Shown here: positions 1 to 12,412 of the stretch, in pieces
How positions within the stretch are numbered: position 1 is the stretch's first letter
Layout of the letters: each line of letters starts with the position of its first letter
Assembly (NCBI GenBank): GCA_048772705.1
Contig: JBLWGC010000002.1
Location: forward strand, 186,001-250,000
DNA length: 64,000 nt
Source: Leidyana gryllorum EB-2025a
Taxonomy: Eukaryota > Apicomplexa
Direction: 5' to 3'
Translations under genes and position numbers: made by a program
Notes under the pieces: generated by a model
What the model was told of the DNA's origin: nothing
The model's input: only the letters and a program-made list of their open reading frames with translations
Database searches by the model: none

Positions 1-697
1 AACATCGTGCAGAAGTAGTTGGGGCACAGAACTCCGACCACGATGCAGAAAGCGCTGCCAAAGAGCCGCAGCCTGAATGTGAGTGTAGCCGTGGAATGCA
101 GTGTCAGACAGCAGATTCTTTCAGTCCCGCGCCGCGACATTGTAGTCCAAACTTCCCCAGAAATCTCGCAGTATCTGCCGCTCATCCTGAATGGTCAGAG
201 CGCTCATGGAAGTACCGATGAGTCGATGGAAGTGTCAATTGGTGAGTGGGCTGTCGGATTGATCAGTGAATATTGAATCCGCAGTGACCGAAGTGGTGGA
301 GGAACTTGAGGCCGTTGAGGCGGAGAAGAATAGAGTACCGGGCTCTTTGATTTTATGGCCTGAGTCCATTCCGAAGGGTCCCGCGCTCACCACCAATCAT
401 CTTCGATCTGCCCATGACGAAGCCGCTCGTCACGGAAGGAGTCTGATGGGGAGCTGGGCAGACTATCTGGCCGGCCTTGTACCCACTTGGGACGAATTGA
501 AGTTTACGTTCCTTGGAATCTCTGATCTTGGATACAGCCCGGATTTTATGGATGAAGGATTCCTGAGATCAGTGCATCGCTTCCTCAGAGATGGCGGTTT
601 CACTGCGCACGCAATTACTGTGAGCGTGGCACTGATCAGTATTGTCGGTGTGTCCCTTTTGACTGTACGTGCCCGTCATCCCAGCGAGCAGCTGTAG
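1..697 (+). CDS. Repeat-array membrane protein, copy 0 (3' part only, B-type)
   Basis: Only the last exons are in the window. By comparison with complete copies: exon to 78, intron 79-124 (46 nt), exon 125-241, intron 242-284 (43 nt), last exon 285-697. The product end carries a conserved segment (GSWADYLAGLVPTWDELK) and a C-terminal transmembrane stretch followed by a short tail ending SEQL. It has B-type features, including the 43-nt intron with donor GTGAGT, but differs from copies 2 and 4 at many positions: for example the segment after NRVP is replaced and the pre-TM residues read TAHAITVSVA. It is therefore an older, less homogenised copy. Confidence 0.7.
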
Positions 698-758
698 TGA
701 CAGGTGTGTCCCTTTTGACTGTACGTGCCTGTCATCCCAGCGAGCAGCTGTAGTGACA
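647..758 (+). repeat. 56-bp direct duplication spanning the stop codon of each array gene
   Basis: The 56 bp at 647-702 encode the end of the transmembrane segment, the tail and the stop. They are repeated immediately at 703-758 as 3' untranslated sequence. The same duplication is present in all units, at about 3407-3518, 6197-6308, 8974-9085, 11764-11875 and 14428-14539, with one or two point differences. It therefore predates the array amplification. Confidence 0.9.
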
Positions 759-822
759 TCAACTGACGTTCATAAAGTGTGTGTATATTTAATAATTTCG
801 ACTCCGAACGAAGTAGTTAAAC

Positions 823-1482
823 ACCTTCGAACACATTGTCAATACCCTCATTGCGAACGACCAGAGTGACTTCTGGACTGTTCTGAAGGGTTTTATAACC
901 TTGACTGTGTCGAGCAAACCACTACTACCCCGTACCAACCACAGTAGCTCCTACCGAGCCGGCAACGACCGCTGCTGCCACTCAGCCCACCGGACAGTCA
1001 GCGCCGTTGGCACCACTCAGCTGCTTCCTTCGGGCACGGACGAGTGAGAGAAACCCACTATTTGCGACGAAGATGTCTTAATCATAATCGGGTTTGAACC
1101 CGCTCATCTCAACGTTGTTGTCAATGGGCGCCAAATCGCCGAGCTTTGGATGTGCACTACCATGTTGCGAATCTGATCGTATTATCAGCTACTTTACCAT
1201 CCATTATCGTCATCAATGAGACCTACGTACTACTTTATCGTTGCCGCACACGTTCGCAAACTAAGCAGACACACGGTTTCAGCACATACGCACACCAAAC
1301 AGGACTGTTGGTACAGCCAAACGACTTCTTTTGGCTTTGTACCACACAGATTCACCTCATGTCAGCCCCTCAAGTTCATTTCGGGAGTTTGGAAGAAGTA
1401 TGGCTGACCGATGGATTAAGAATTTAATGGATTGATCTATCAAATCTTATTGATTGATTATTGGGGCAGATCGTAGAGATGG
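823..1482 (+). pseudogene. Decayed upstream coding block of unit 1
   Basis: This lies between the 56-bp duplication and the membrane-protein gene. Short protein-like stretches follow each other: a start region (FEHIVNTLI), a Thr/Pro-rich run, an IIIGFEPAHLNVVVNGRQ segment and an FGSLEEVWLTD segment. The initiator position reads ACC rather than ATG. Compared with unit 5, the last segment carries in-frame stops at RI* and shortly after. No complete exon chain could be built. It may be a dead gene or degenerate 5' exons of the downstream gene. Confidence 0.4.
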
Positions 1483-1534
1483 GTGAACGTATCAGTAGGG
1501 AAACCTTGGAACTAGAAGTGGAACCGAAGTGCCG

Positions 1535-3457
1535 ATGATGATGATGAACACATCAGTGCTTGGAGCTATTTCTATCTTCATGAGCGCCACCGCCGAAGGC
1601 AACACTATTGTTATGCCGTACATGGACTATGAAATCGTATTCGAGAACCTCGAGAATGTTGTCCGCCCTACAGCTCAAACACACGTACAACCTAAAGTCT
1701 TTCCTGGTACGTACAAATCTACATTCCACACACCACTCTTTCAACTTACAGGAAACCTCAAAATACGTGATCGTACATCCCATATGTCCTTCAGTCTCCC
1801 CCTGGAGACAGAGATGACGCTATTACGTCGTTTGACCAATCAACCTCTTTTGGTCGTTGGATCGTACGAAGATGCCGACTTGGCCGCTTGGCCCGAGCAA
1901 AATATAGTTGAAGAATGTAAGTTTGTCTAACAGGACATGTTCCCATGCTACGATCAGTGGAGGAAAATGCTGTGCTGCCTGTCGAATCTCAAGGCGAAGA
2001 GCAGTTGGATGGATTCGCTGATGAAGAAAATGTTCTGCTCGCCGTCACCCCGGACGAAGAGCAGTTGGATGGATTCGCTGATGCAGGAAATGTTGTGCTC
2101 TCTGTTACTCTGGACGAAGAGCAGTTGGATGGATTCGCTGTTGAGGAGATCGCTTTTTTGCCGGCCGAATCAATTGCTGAGGAGGAAATCAATGAACCCG
2201 CTGACGAGTTGGTCGAAGATGAGAAGTTCAACGGGTTCGTTGTTGAAGCCGATGCTCTCACCCTGGAATCCGACGCGGAGGAGCAATTGGACGGATTCGT
2301 TGTCGCAGAAAATGCTGCTGGAGCCATCGAAGCCAGCAGCGAGGAGGAGGTGAATGGATCGATTGTTGAACAGAATATTGTACTACCGATCGGATCGGAC
2401 GAAGAGCATCTGGACGGTTTTGCTGTTCTTGTGGAGTCCAACGAGGGGGAGCAGTTGGACGAAATCGCTTATGAGGAGGAGGCTATCGTTTCAGTCGAGT
2501 CAAACGACGACGACGAAGCCCAGTTGGATGGGTTCTCGGTTGGGGAACCCGCGAACGCTGCGGTAGAGAAGATACCCAGCGACATCGAAAGCAGTGATGG
2601 TGAGGAAGATCAGCCGTTACACGCAATATCCCGTCCTTTTTCAGTCGACACCTTTGAAGCTCCTTTGTTAGACATCATTGCTGATGCTGAACCCACTGCA
2701 TCAGAAGAAACAGTTAGTGGTCAGTCCGCCCTCATCGACAGCGAAGGTAGGCACGCGCAGTTTCTTCGAATTCAACATCGCGCAGAAGTCGTTGGGGCAC
2801 AGAACTCCGACCACGATGCAGAAAGCGCTGCCAAAGAGCCGCAGCCTGAATGTGAGTGTAGCCGTGGAATGCAGTGTCAGACAGCAGATTCTTTCAGTCC
2901 CGCGCCGTCACACCGATATTATATTCCAAACTTCTCCAGAAATCTCGCACTACCTGCCGCTCATCCCGAATGGTCAGCGCGCTCATGGAAGTACCGATGG
3001 GTCGATGGAAGTGTCAGTTGATAAGTGGGTTGTCGCCGCAGTGACCGAAGTGGTGGAGGCACTTGAGGCCGTTGAGGCGGAGAAGAATAGAGTACCGGTG
3101 GTTTCTGAGATTGTGTTCCCCGAGCCCATTCCGAAGGGCCCCGCGCTCACCATCAATCATCTTCGATCTGCCCGTGACGAAGTCGCTCGTCACGAAAGGA
3201 GTCTGATGGGGAGCTGGGCAGACTATCTGGCCGGCCTTGTACCCACTTGGGACGAATTGAAGTCCACGTTCCTTGGAATCTCTGATCTCGAATACAGCCC
3301 GGATGCTATGGATGGAGGATTCCTGAGATCAGCGAGTCGTTTCCTCAGAAATGGCGGTTTCACTCAGAACGTAATTATTTTGAGTGTGGCAGTGATCAGT
3401 GTTGCCGGTGTGTCCCTTTTGACTGTACGTGCCTGTCATCCCAGCGAGCAGCTGTAG
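1535..3457 (+). CDS. Acidic-repeat type I membrane protein, array copy 1 (A-type)
   Basis: Model: exons 1535-1706, 1752-1916, 1958-2599, 2645-2851 and 2898-3457 (581 aa). Introns are 45, 41, 45 and 46 nt with donors GTACGT, GTAAGT, GTGAGG and GTGAGT. The 41- and 46-nt introns are needed to join three reading frames; the two 45-nt introns are in frame. The start is chosen at a run of four ATG codons because the next ~18 residues form a signal peptide (hydrophobic TSVLGAISIFMSATA). The ectodomain is very acidic, with repeated EEQLDGFA/DEEQLDGF units at about residues 115-280. A transmembrane helix (NVIILSVAVISVAGVSLL) sits ~25 residues from the end. A-type units have no intron near 3020; seven codons (DKWVVAA) replace it. 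The family is unknown; a surface or organelle-membrane protein is inferred. Confidence 0.6.
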
Positions 3458-3592
3458 TGACAGGTGTGTCCCTTTTGACTGTACGTGCCTGTCATCCCAG
3501 CAAGCAGCTGTAGTGACATCAACTGACGTTCATAAAGTGTGTGTATATTTAATAATTTCGACTCCGAACGAAGTAGTTAAACACGTTCGAAC

Positions 3593-4256
3593 ACATTGTC
3601 AATATCCTCATTGCGAACGACCAGAGTGATTTCTGGACTGTTCTGGAGGGTTTTATCGCTTAAATCGAGAACCTTGAGTGTGTCGAGCACACCACTACTA
3701 CCCCCGTACCAACCACAGTAGCTCCCACCGAGCCGGCAACGACCGCTGCTGCCAGTCAGCCCACCGAACAGTCAGCGCCGTTGGCACCACTCAGCTGCTT
3801 CCTTCGGGCACGGACGAGTGAGAAAAACCCACTATTTGCGACGAAGATGTCTTAATCATAATCGAGTTTGAACCCGCTCATCTCAACGTTGTTGTCAATG
3901 GGCGTCAAATCGCCGAGCTTTGGATGTGCACTACCATGTTGCGAACCTAATCGTATTATCAGCTACTTTACCATCCATTATCGTCATCAATGAGACCTAC
4001 GTACTACTTTATCGTTGCCGCACACGTTCGCAAACTAAGCAGACACACGGTTTCAGCACACACGCACACCAAACAGGACTGTTGGTACAGCCAAACGACT
4101 TCTGGTGGCTTTGTACCACACAGATTCACCTCATGTCAGCCCCTCAAGTTCATTTCGGGAGTTTGGAAGAAGTATGGCTGACCGATGGATTAAGAATTTA
4201 ATGGATTGATCTATCAAATCTTATTGATTGATTATTGGGGCAGATCGTAGAGATGG
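3593..4256 (+). pseudogene. Decayed upstream coding block of unit 2
   Basis: Same block as in unit 1, with ACG at the initiator position. The Thr/Pro-rich reading (TTTTPVPTTVAPTEPATT) is open here because of an extra C relative to units 1 and 5. The last segment carries the same two in-frame stops as unit 1. Confidence 0.4.
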
Positions 4257-4308
4257 GTGAACGTATCAGTAGGGAAACCTTGGAACTAGAAGTGGAACCG
4301 AAGTGCCG

Positions 4309-6247
4309 ATGATGATGATGAAGACATCAGTGCTTGGAGCTATTTCTATGATCATGAGCGCCACCGCCGAAGGCAACACTATTGTTATGCCGTACATGGA
4401 CTATGAAATCGTATTCGAGAACCTCGAGAATGTTGTCCGCCCTACAGCTCAAACACACGTACAACCTAAAGTCTTTCCTGGTACGTACAAATCTACATTC
4501 CACACACCACTCTTTCAACTTACAGGAAACCTCAAAATACGTGATCGTACATCCCATATGTCCTTCAGTCTCCCCCTGGAGACAGAGATGACGCTATTAC
4601 GTCGTTTGACCAATCAACCTCTTTTGGTCGTTGGATCGTACGAAGATGCCGACTTGGCCGCTTGGCCCGAGCAAACTATAGTTGAAGAATGTAAGTTTGT
4701 CTAACAGGACATGTTCCCATGCTACGATCAGTGGAGGAAAATGCTGTTCTGCCTGTCGAATCTCAAGGCGAAGAGCAGTTGGATGGATTCGCTGATGAAG
4801 AAAATGTTCTGCTCGCCGTCACCCCGGACGAAGAGCAGTTGGATGTATTCGCTGATGCAGGAAATGTTGTGCTCCCCGTCACCCCGGACGAAGAGCAGTT
4901 GGATGGATTCGCTGTTGAGGAAATCGCGTTTTTGCCGGCCGAACCAATTGCTGAGGAGGAAATCAATGAACCCGCTGACGAGTTGGTCGAAGATGAGAAG
5001 TTCAACGGGTTCGTTGTTGAAGCCGATGCTCTCACCCTGGAATCCGACGCGGAGGAGCAATTGGACGGATTCGTTGTCGCAGAAAATGCTGCTGGAGCCA
5101 TCGAAGCCAGCAGCGAGGAGGAGGTGAATGGATCGATTGTTGAACAGAATATTGTACTACCGATCGGATCGGACGAAGAGCATCTGGACGGTTTTGCTGT
5201 TCTTGTGGAGTCCAACGAGGGGGAGCAGTTGGACGAAATCGCTTATGAGGAGGAGGCTATCGTTTCAGTCGAGTCAAACGACGACGACGAAGCCCAGTTG
5301 GATGGGTTCTCGGTTGAGGAACCCGCGAACGCTGCGGTAGAGAAGATACCCAGCGACATCGAAAGCAGTGATGGTGAGGAAGATCAGCCGTTACACGCAA
5401 TATCCCGTCCTTTTTCAGTCGACACCTTTGAAGCTCCTTTGTTAGACATCATTGCTGATGCTGAACCCACTGCATCAGAAGAAACAGTTAGTGGTCAGTC
5501 CGCCCTCATCGACACCGAAGGTACGCACGCGCAGTTTCTTCGAATTCAACATCGCGCAGAAGTCGTTGGGGCACAGAACTCCGACCACGATGCAGAAAGC
5601 GCTGCCAAAGAGCCGCAGCCTGAATGTGAGTGTAGCCGTGGAATGCACTGTCAGACAGCAGATTCTTTCAGTCCCGCGCCGCGACATTATAGTCCAAACT
5701 TCCCCAGAAATCTCCCAGTATCTGCCGCTCATCCTGAATGGTCAGAGCGCTCATGGAAGTACCGATGAGTCGATGGAAGTGTCAATTGGTGAGTGGGCTG
5801 TCGGATTGATCAGTGAATATTGAACCCGCAGTGACCGAAGTGGTGGAGGCACCTGAGGCCGTTGAGGCGGAGAAGAATAGAGTACCGGTGGTTTCTGAGA
5901 TTGTGTTCCCCGAGCCCATTCCGAAGGGCCCCGCGCTCACCATCAATCATCTTCGATCTGCCCATGACGAAGCCGCTCGTCACGGAAGGAGTCTGATGGG
6001 GAGCTGGGCAGACTATCTGGCCGGCCTTGTACCCACTTGGGACGAATTGAAGTTCACGTTCCTTGGAATCTCTGATCTCGGATACAGCCCGGATGTAATG
6101 GATGAAGGATTCCTGAGATCAGCGCGTCGCTTCCTCAAAAATGGCGGTTTCACTCAGAACGTAATTATTGTGAGCGTGGCAGTGATCAGTGTTGCCGGTG
6201 TGTCCCTTTTGACTGTACGTGCCTGTCATCCCAGCGAGCAGCTGTAG
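4309..6247 (+). CDS. Acidic-repeat type I membrane protein, array copy 2 (B-type)
   Basis: Model: exons 4309-4480, 4526-4690, 4732-5373, 5419-5625, 5672-5788 and 5832-6247 (572 aa). It has the same layout as copy 1 plus a fifth intron, 5789-5831 (43 nt, GTGAGT...CGCAG). That intron is required: reading through it meets a stop, and splicing restores the frame of the C-terminal domain. The signal peptide is more typical than in copy 1 (MMMMKTSVLGAISM, basic residue before the hydrophobic core). The acidic repeat block contains a DVFA variant of the DGFA unit. The C-terminal helix reads NVIIVSVAVISVAGVSLL. Confidence 0.6.
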
Positions 6248-6372
6248 TGACAGGTGTGTCCCTTTTGACTGTACGTGCCTGTCATCCCAGCAAGCAGCTG
6301 TAGTGACATCAACTGACGTTCATAAAGTGTGTGTATATTTAATAATTTCGACTCCGAACGAAGTAGTTAAAC

Positions 6373-7046
6373 ATGTTCGAACACATTGTCAATATCCTCA
6401 TTGCGAACGACCAGAGTGATTTCTGGACTGTTCTGGAGGGTTTTATCGCTTAAATCGAGAACCTTGAGTGTGTCGAGCACACCACTACTACCCCCGTACC
6501 AACCACAGTAGCTCCCACCGAGCCGGCAACGACCGCTGCTGCCAGTCAGCCCACCGAACAGTCAGCGCCGTTGGCACCACTCAGCTGCTTCCTTCGGGCA
6601 CGGACGAGTGAGAAAAACCCACTATTTGCGACGAAGATGTCTTAATCATAATCGAGTTTGAACCCGCTCATCTCAACGTTGTTGTCAATGGGCGTCAAAT
6701 CGCCGAGCTTTGGATGTGCACTACCATGTTGCGAACCTAATCGTATTATCAGCTACTTTACCATCCATTATCGTCATCAATGAGACCTACGTACTACTTT
6801 ATCGTTGCCGCACACGTTCGCAAACTAAGCAGACACACGGTTTCAGCACACACGCACACCAAACAGGACTGTTGGTACAGCCAAACGACTTCTGGTGGCT
6901 TTGTACCACACAGATTCACCTCATGTCAGCCCCTCAAGTTCATTTCGGGAGTTTGGAAGAAGTATGGCTGACCGATGGATTAAGAATTTAATGGATTGAT
7001 CTATCAAATCTTATTGATTGATTATTGGGGCAGATCGTAGAGATGG
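6373..7046 (+). pseudogene. Decayed upstream coding block of unit 3 (retains an ATG)
   Basis: This is the only unit in which the conserved FEHIVN stretch is preceded by ATG (6373) rather than ACG or ACC. Translation gives MFEHIVNILIANDQSDFW and then stops within about 25 residues (FIA*). The Thr/Pro stretch and later segments follow in other frames, and the in-frame stops of units 1, 2 and 4 are present. Confidence 0.4.
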
Positions 7047-7098
7047 GTGAACGTATCAGTAGGGAAACCTTGGAACTAGAAGTGGAACCGAAGTGCCG

Positions 7099-9024
7099 AT
7101 GATGATGATGAAGACATCAGTGCTTGGAGCTATTTCTATGATCATGAGCGCCACCGCCGAAGGCAACACTATTGTTATGCCGTACATGGACTATGAAATC
7201 GTATTCGAGAACCTCGAGAATGTTGTCCGCCCTACAGCTCAAACACACGTACAACCTAAAGTCTTTCCTGGTACGTACAAATCTACATTCCACACACCAC
7301 TCTTTCAACTTACAGGAAACCTCAAAATACGTGATCGTACATCCCATATGTCCTTCAGTCTCCCCCTGGAGACAGAGATGACGCTATTACGTCGTTTGAC
7401 CAATCAACCTCTTTTGGTCGTTGGATCGTACGAAGATGCCGACTTGGCCGCTTGGCCCGAGCAAAATATAGTTGAAGAATGTAAGTTTGTCTAACAGGAC
7501 ATGTTCCCATGCTACGATCAGTGGAGGAAAATGCTGTGCTGCCTGTCGAATCTCAAGGCGAAGAGCAGTTGGATGGATTCGCTGATGAAGAAAATGTTCT
7601 GCTCGCCGTCACCCCGGACGAAGAGCAGTTGGATGGATTCGCTGATGCAGGAAATGTTGTGCTCTCTGTTACTCTGGACGAAGAGCAGTTGGATGGATTC
7701 GCTGTTGAGGAGATCGCTTTTTTGCCGGCCGAATCAATTGCTGAGGAGGAGGAAATCAATGAACCCGCTGACGAGTTGGTCGAAGATGAGAAGTTCAACG
7801 GGTTCGCTGTTGAAGCCGATGCTCTCACCCTGGAATTCGACGCGGAGGAGCAATTGGACGGATTCGTTGTCGCAGAAAATGCTGCTGAAGCCATCGAAGC
7901 CAGCAGCGAGGAGGAGGTGAATGGATCGATTGTTGAACAGAATATTGTACTACCGATCGGATCGGACGAAGAGCATCTGGACGGTTTTGCTGTTCTTGTG
8001 GAGTCCAACGAGGGGGAGCAGTTGGACGAAATCGCTTATGAGGAGGAGGCTGTCGTTTCAGTCGAGTCAAACGACGACGACGAAGCCCAGTTGGATGGGT
8101 TCTCGGTTGAGGAACCCGCGAACGCTGCGGTAGAGAAGGTACCCAGCGACATCGAAAGCAGTGATGGTGAGGAAGATCAGCCGTTACACGCAATATCCCG
8201 TCCTTTTTCAGTCGACACCTTTGAAGCTCCTTTGTTAGACATCATTGCTGATGCTGAACCCACTGCATCAGAAGAAACAGTTAGTGGTCAGTCCGCCCTC
8301 ATCGACAGCGAAGGTAGGCACGCGCAGTTTCTTCGAATTCAACATCGCGCAGAAGTCGTTGGGGCACAGAACTCCGACCACGATGCAGAAAGCGCTGCCA
8401 AAGAGCCGCAGCCTGAATGTGAGTGTAGCCGTGGAATGCAGTGTCAGACAGCAGATTCTTTCAGTCCCGCGCCGTCACACCGATATTATATTCCAAACTT
8501 CTCCAGAAATCTCGCACTACCTGCCGCTCATCCCGAATGGTCAGCGCGCTCATGGAAGTACCGATGGGTCGATGGAAGTGTCAGTTGATAAGTGGGTTGT
8601 CGCCGCAGTGACCGAAGTGGTGGAGGCACTTGAGGCCGTTGAGGCGGAGAAGAATAGAGTACCGGTGGTTTCTGAGATTGTGTTCCCCGAGCCCATTCCG
8701 AAGGGCCCCGCGCTCACCATCAATCATCTTCGATCTGCCCGTGACGAAGTCGCTCGTCACGAAAGGAGTCTGATGGGGAGCTGGGCAGACTATCTGGCCG
8801 GCCTTGTACCCACTTGGGACGAATTGAAGTCCACGTTCCTTGGAATCTCTGATCTCGAATACAGCCCGGATGCTATGGATGGAGGATTCCTGAGATCAGC
8901 GAGTCGTTTCCTCAGAAATGGCGGTTTCACTCAGAACGTAATTATTTTGAGTGTGGCAGTGATCAGTGTTGCCGGTGTGTCCCTTTTGACTGTACGTGCC
9001 TGTCATGCCAGCGAGCAGCTGTAG
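7099..9024 (+). CDS. Acidic-repeat type I membrane protein, array copy 3 (A-type)
   Basis: Model: exons 7099-7270, 7316-7480, 7522-8166, 8212-8418 and 8465-9024 (582 aa). It is nearly identical to copy 1. One codon is inserted in an acidic run (EEEEIN rather than EEEIN), and a few substitutions occur (for example FAVEAD for FVVEAD). The signal peptide follows copy 2 (MMMMKTSVLGAISM), so exchange has mixed segments between subtypes. All splice sites of copy 1 are kept. The fifth intron is absent, as expected for A-type. Confidence 0.6.
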
Positions 9025-9149
9025 TGACAGGTGTGTCCCTTTTGACTGTATGTGCCTGTCATCCCAGCGAGCAGCTGTAGTGACATCAACTGACGTTCAT
9101 AAAGTGTGTGTATATTTAATAATTTCGACTCCGAACGAAGTAGTTAAAC

Positions 9150-9823
9150 ACGTTCGAACACATTGTCAATATCCTCATTGCGAACGACCAGAGTGATTTC
9201 TGGACTGTTCTGGAGGGTTTTATCGCTTAAATCGAGAACCTTGAGTGTGTCGAGCAAACCACTACTACCCCCGTACCAACCACAGTAGCTCCCACCGAGT
9301 CGGCAACGACCGCTGCTGCCACTCAGCCCACCGAACAGTCAGCGCCGTTGGCACCACTCAGCTGCTTCCTTCGGGCACGGACGAGTGAGAAAAACCCACT
9401 ATTTGCGACGAAGATGTCTTAATCATAATCGGGTTTGAACCCGCTCATCTCAACGTTGTTGTCAATGGGCGTCAAATCGCCGAGCTTTGGATGTGCACTA
9501 CCATCTTGCGAACCTAATCGTATTATCAGCTACTTTACCATCCATTATCGTCATCAATGAGACCTACGTACTACTTTATCGTTGCCGCACACGTTCGCAA
9601 ACTAAGCAGACACACGGTTTCAGCACACACGCACACCAAATTGGACTGTTGGTACAGCCAAACGACTTCTGGTGGCTTTGTACCACACAGATTCACCTCA
9701 TGTCAGCCCCTCAAGTTCATTTCGGGAGTTTGGAAGAAGTATGGCTGACCGATGAATTAAGAATTTAATGGATTGATCTATCAAATCTTATTGATTGATT
9801 ATTGGGGCAGATCGTAGAGATGG
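9150..9823 (+). pseudogene. Decayed upstream coding block of unit 4
   Basis: Same block as in units 1-3: ACG at the initiator position, open Thr/Pro-rich reading, and in-frame stops in the last segment. Confidence 0.4.
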
Positions 9824-9875
9824 GTGAACGTATCAGTAGGGAAACCTTGGAACTAGAAGTGGAACCGAAGTGCCG

Positions 9876-11814
9876 ATGATGATGATGAAGACATCAGTGC
9901 TTGGAGCTATTTCTATGATCATGAGCGCCACCGCCGAAGGCAACACTATTGTTATGCCGTACATGGACTATGAAATCGTATTCGAGAACCTCGAGAATGT
10001 TGTCCGCCCTACAGCTCAAACACACGTACAACCTAAAGTCTTTCCTGGTACGTACAAATCTACATTCCACACACCACTCTTTCAACTTACAGGAAACCTC
10101 AAAATACGTGATCGTACATCCCATATGTCCTTCAGTCTCCCCCTGGAGACAGAGATGACGCTATTACGTCGTTTGACCAATCAACCTCTTTTGGTCGTTG
10201 GATCGTACGAAGATGCCGACTTGGCCGCTTGGCCCGAGCAAAATATAGTTGAAGAATGTAAGTTTGTCTAACAGGACATGTTCCCATGCTACGATCAGTG
10301 GAGGAAAATGCTGTTCTGCCTGTCGAATCTCAAGGCGAAGAGCAGTTGGATGGATTCGCTGATGAAGAAAATGTTCTGCTCGCCGTCACCCCGGACGAAG
10401 AGCAGTTGGATGTATTCGCTGATGCAGGAAATGTTGTGCTCCCCGTCACCCCGGACGAAGAGCAGTTGGATGGATTCGCTGTTGAGGAAATCGCGTTTTT
10501 GCCGGCCGAACCAATTGCTGAGGAGGAAATCAATGAACCCGCTGACGAGTTGGTCGAAGATGAGAAGTTCAACGGGTTCGTTGTTGAAGCCGATGCTCTC
10601 ACCCTGGAATCCGACGCGGAGGAGCAATTGGACGGATTCGTTGTCGCAGAAAATGCTGCTGGAGCCATCGAAGCCAGCAGCGAGGAGGAGGTGAATGGAT
10701 CGATTGTTGAACAGAATATTGTACTACCGATCGGATCGGACGAAGAGCATCTGGACGGTTTTGCTGTTCTTGTGGAGTCCAACGAGGGGGAGCAGTTGGA
10801 GGAAATCGCTTATGAGGAGGAGGCTATCGTTTCAGTCGAGTCAAACGACGACGACGAAGCCCAGTTGGATGGGTTCTCGGTTGGGGAACCCGCGAACGCT
10901 GCGGTAGAGAAGATACCCAGCGACATCGAAAGCAGTGATGGTGAGGAAGATCAGCCGTTACACGCAATATCCCGTCCTTTTTCAGTCGACACCTTTGAAG
11001 CTCCTTTGTTAGACATCATCGCTGATGCTGAACCCACTGCATCAGAAGAAACAGTTAGTGGTCAGTCCGCCCTCATCGACACCGAAGGTACGCACGCGCA
11101 GTTTCTTCGAATTCAACATCGCGCAGAAGTCGTTGGGGCACAGAACTCCGACCACGATGCAGAAAGCGCTGCCAAAGAGCCGCAGCCTGAATGTGAGTGT
11201 AGCCGTGGAATGCACTGTCAGACAGCAGATTCTTTCAGTCCCGCGCCGCGACATTATAGTCCAAACTTCCCCAGAAATCTCCCAGTATCTGCCGCTCATC
11301 CTGAATGGTCAGAGCGCTCATGGAAGTACCGATGAGTCGATGGAAGTGTCAATTGGTGAGTGGGCTGTCGGATTGATGAGTGAATATTGAACCCGCAGTG
11401 ACCGAAGTGGTGGAGGCACCTGAGGCCGTTGAGGCGGAGAAGAATAGAGTACCGGTGGTTTCTGAGATTGTGTTCCCCGAGCCCATTCCGAAGGGCCCCG
11501 CGCTCACCATCAATCATCTTCGATCTGCCCATGACGAAGCCGCTCGTCACGGAAGGAGTCTGATGGGGAGCTGGGCAGACTATCTGGCCGGCCTTGTACC
11601 CACTTGGGACGAATTGAAGTTCACGTTCCTTGGAATCTCTGATCTCGGATACAGCCCGGATGTAATGGATGAAGGATTCCTGAGATCAGCGCGTCGCTTC
11701 CTCAAAAATGGCGGTTTCACTCAGAACGTAATTATTGTGAGCGTGGCAGTGATCAGTGTTGCCGGTGTGTCCCTTTTGACTGTACGTGCCTGTCATCCCA
11801 GCGAGCAGCTGTAG
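9876..11814 (+). CDS. Acidic-repeat type I membrane protein, array copy 4 (B-type)
   Basis: Model: exons 9876-10047, 10093-10257, 10299-10940, 10986-11192, 11239-11355 and 11399-11814 (572 aa). It is almost identical to copy 2, including the DVFA variant and the 43-nt fifth intron (11356-11398). Differences are single substitutions such as EQLEEIA for EQLDEIA. Confidence 0.6.
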
Positions 11815-12412
11815 TGACAGGTGTGTCCCTTTTGACTGTACGTGCCTGTCATCCCAGCGAGCAGCTGTAGTGACATCAACTGACGTTCATAAAGTGTGTG
11901 TATATTTAATAATTTCGACTCCGAACGAAGTAGTTAAACACGTTCGAACACATTGTCAATACCCTCATTGCGAACAACCAGAGTGATTTCTGGACTGTTC
12001 TGAAGGGTATTATCGCTGAAATCGAGAACCTTGACTGTGTCGAGCAAACCACTACTACCCCGTACCAACCACAGTAGCTCCTACCGAGCCGGCAACGACC
12101 GCTGCTGCCACTCAGCCCACCGGACAGTCAGCGCCGTTGGCACCACTCAGCTGCTTCCTTCGGGCACGGACGAGTGAGAGAAACCCACTATTTGCGATGA
12201 AGATGTCTTAATCATAATCGGGTTTGAACCCGCTCATCTCAACGTTGTTGTCAATGGGCGCCAAATCGCCGAGCTTTGGATGTGCACTACCATGTTGCGA
12301 ACCTAATCGTATTATCAGCTACTTTACCATCCATTATCGTCATCAATGAGACCTAAGTACTACTTTATCGTTGCCGCACACGTTCGCAAACTACGCAGAC
12401 ACACGGTTTCAG

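Noticed and set aside
1091-1104. Palindrome CGGGTTTGAACCCG resembling a tRNA B-box
   Set aside because: No A-box or cloverleaf can be drawn on either strand.
1917-1933. A 17-nt ultrashort intron (GTAAGTTTGTCTAACAG) in the array genes
   Set aside because: It would join the frames but creates TGA at the junction; the 41-nt version ending at 1957 uses the same donor and gives an uninterrupted protein.
1989-2441. Long minus-strand ORF rich in Ser/Asn inside the acidic repeat block (also in the other units)
   Set aside because: It is the antisense shadow of GA-rich acidic codons (GAAGAGCAG); composition is explained by the plus-strand gene.
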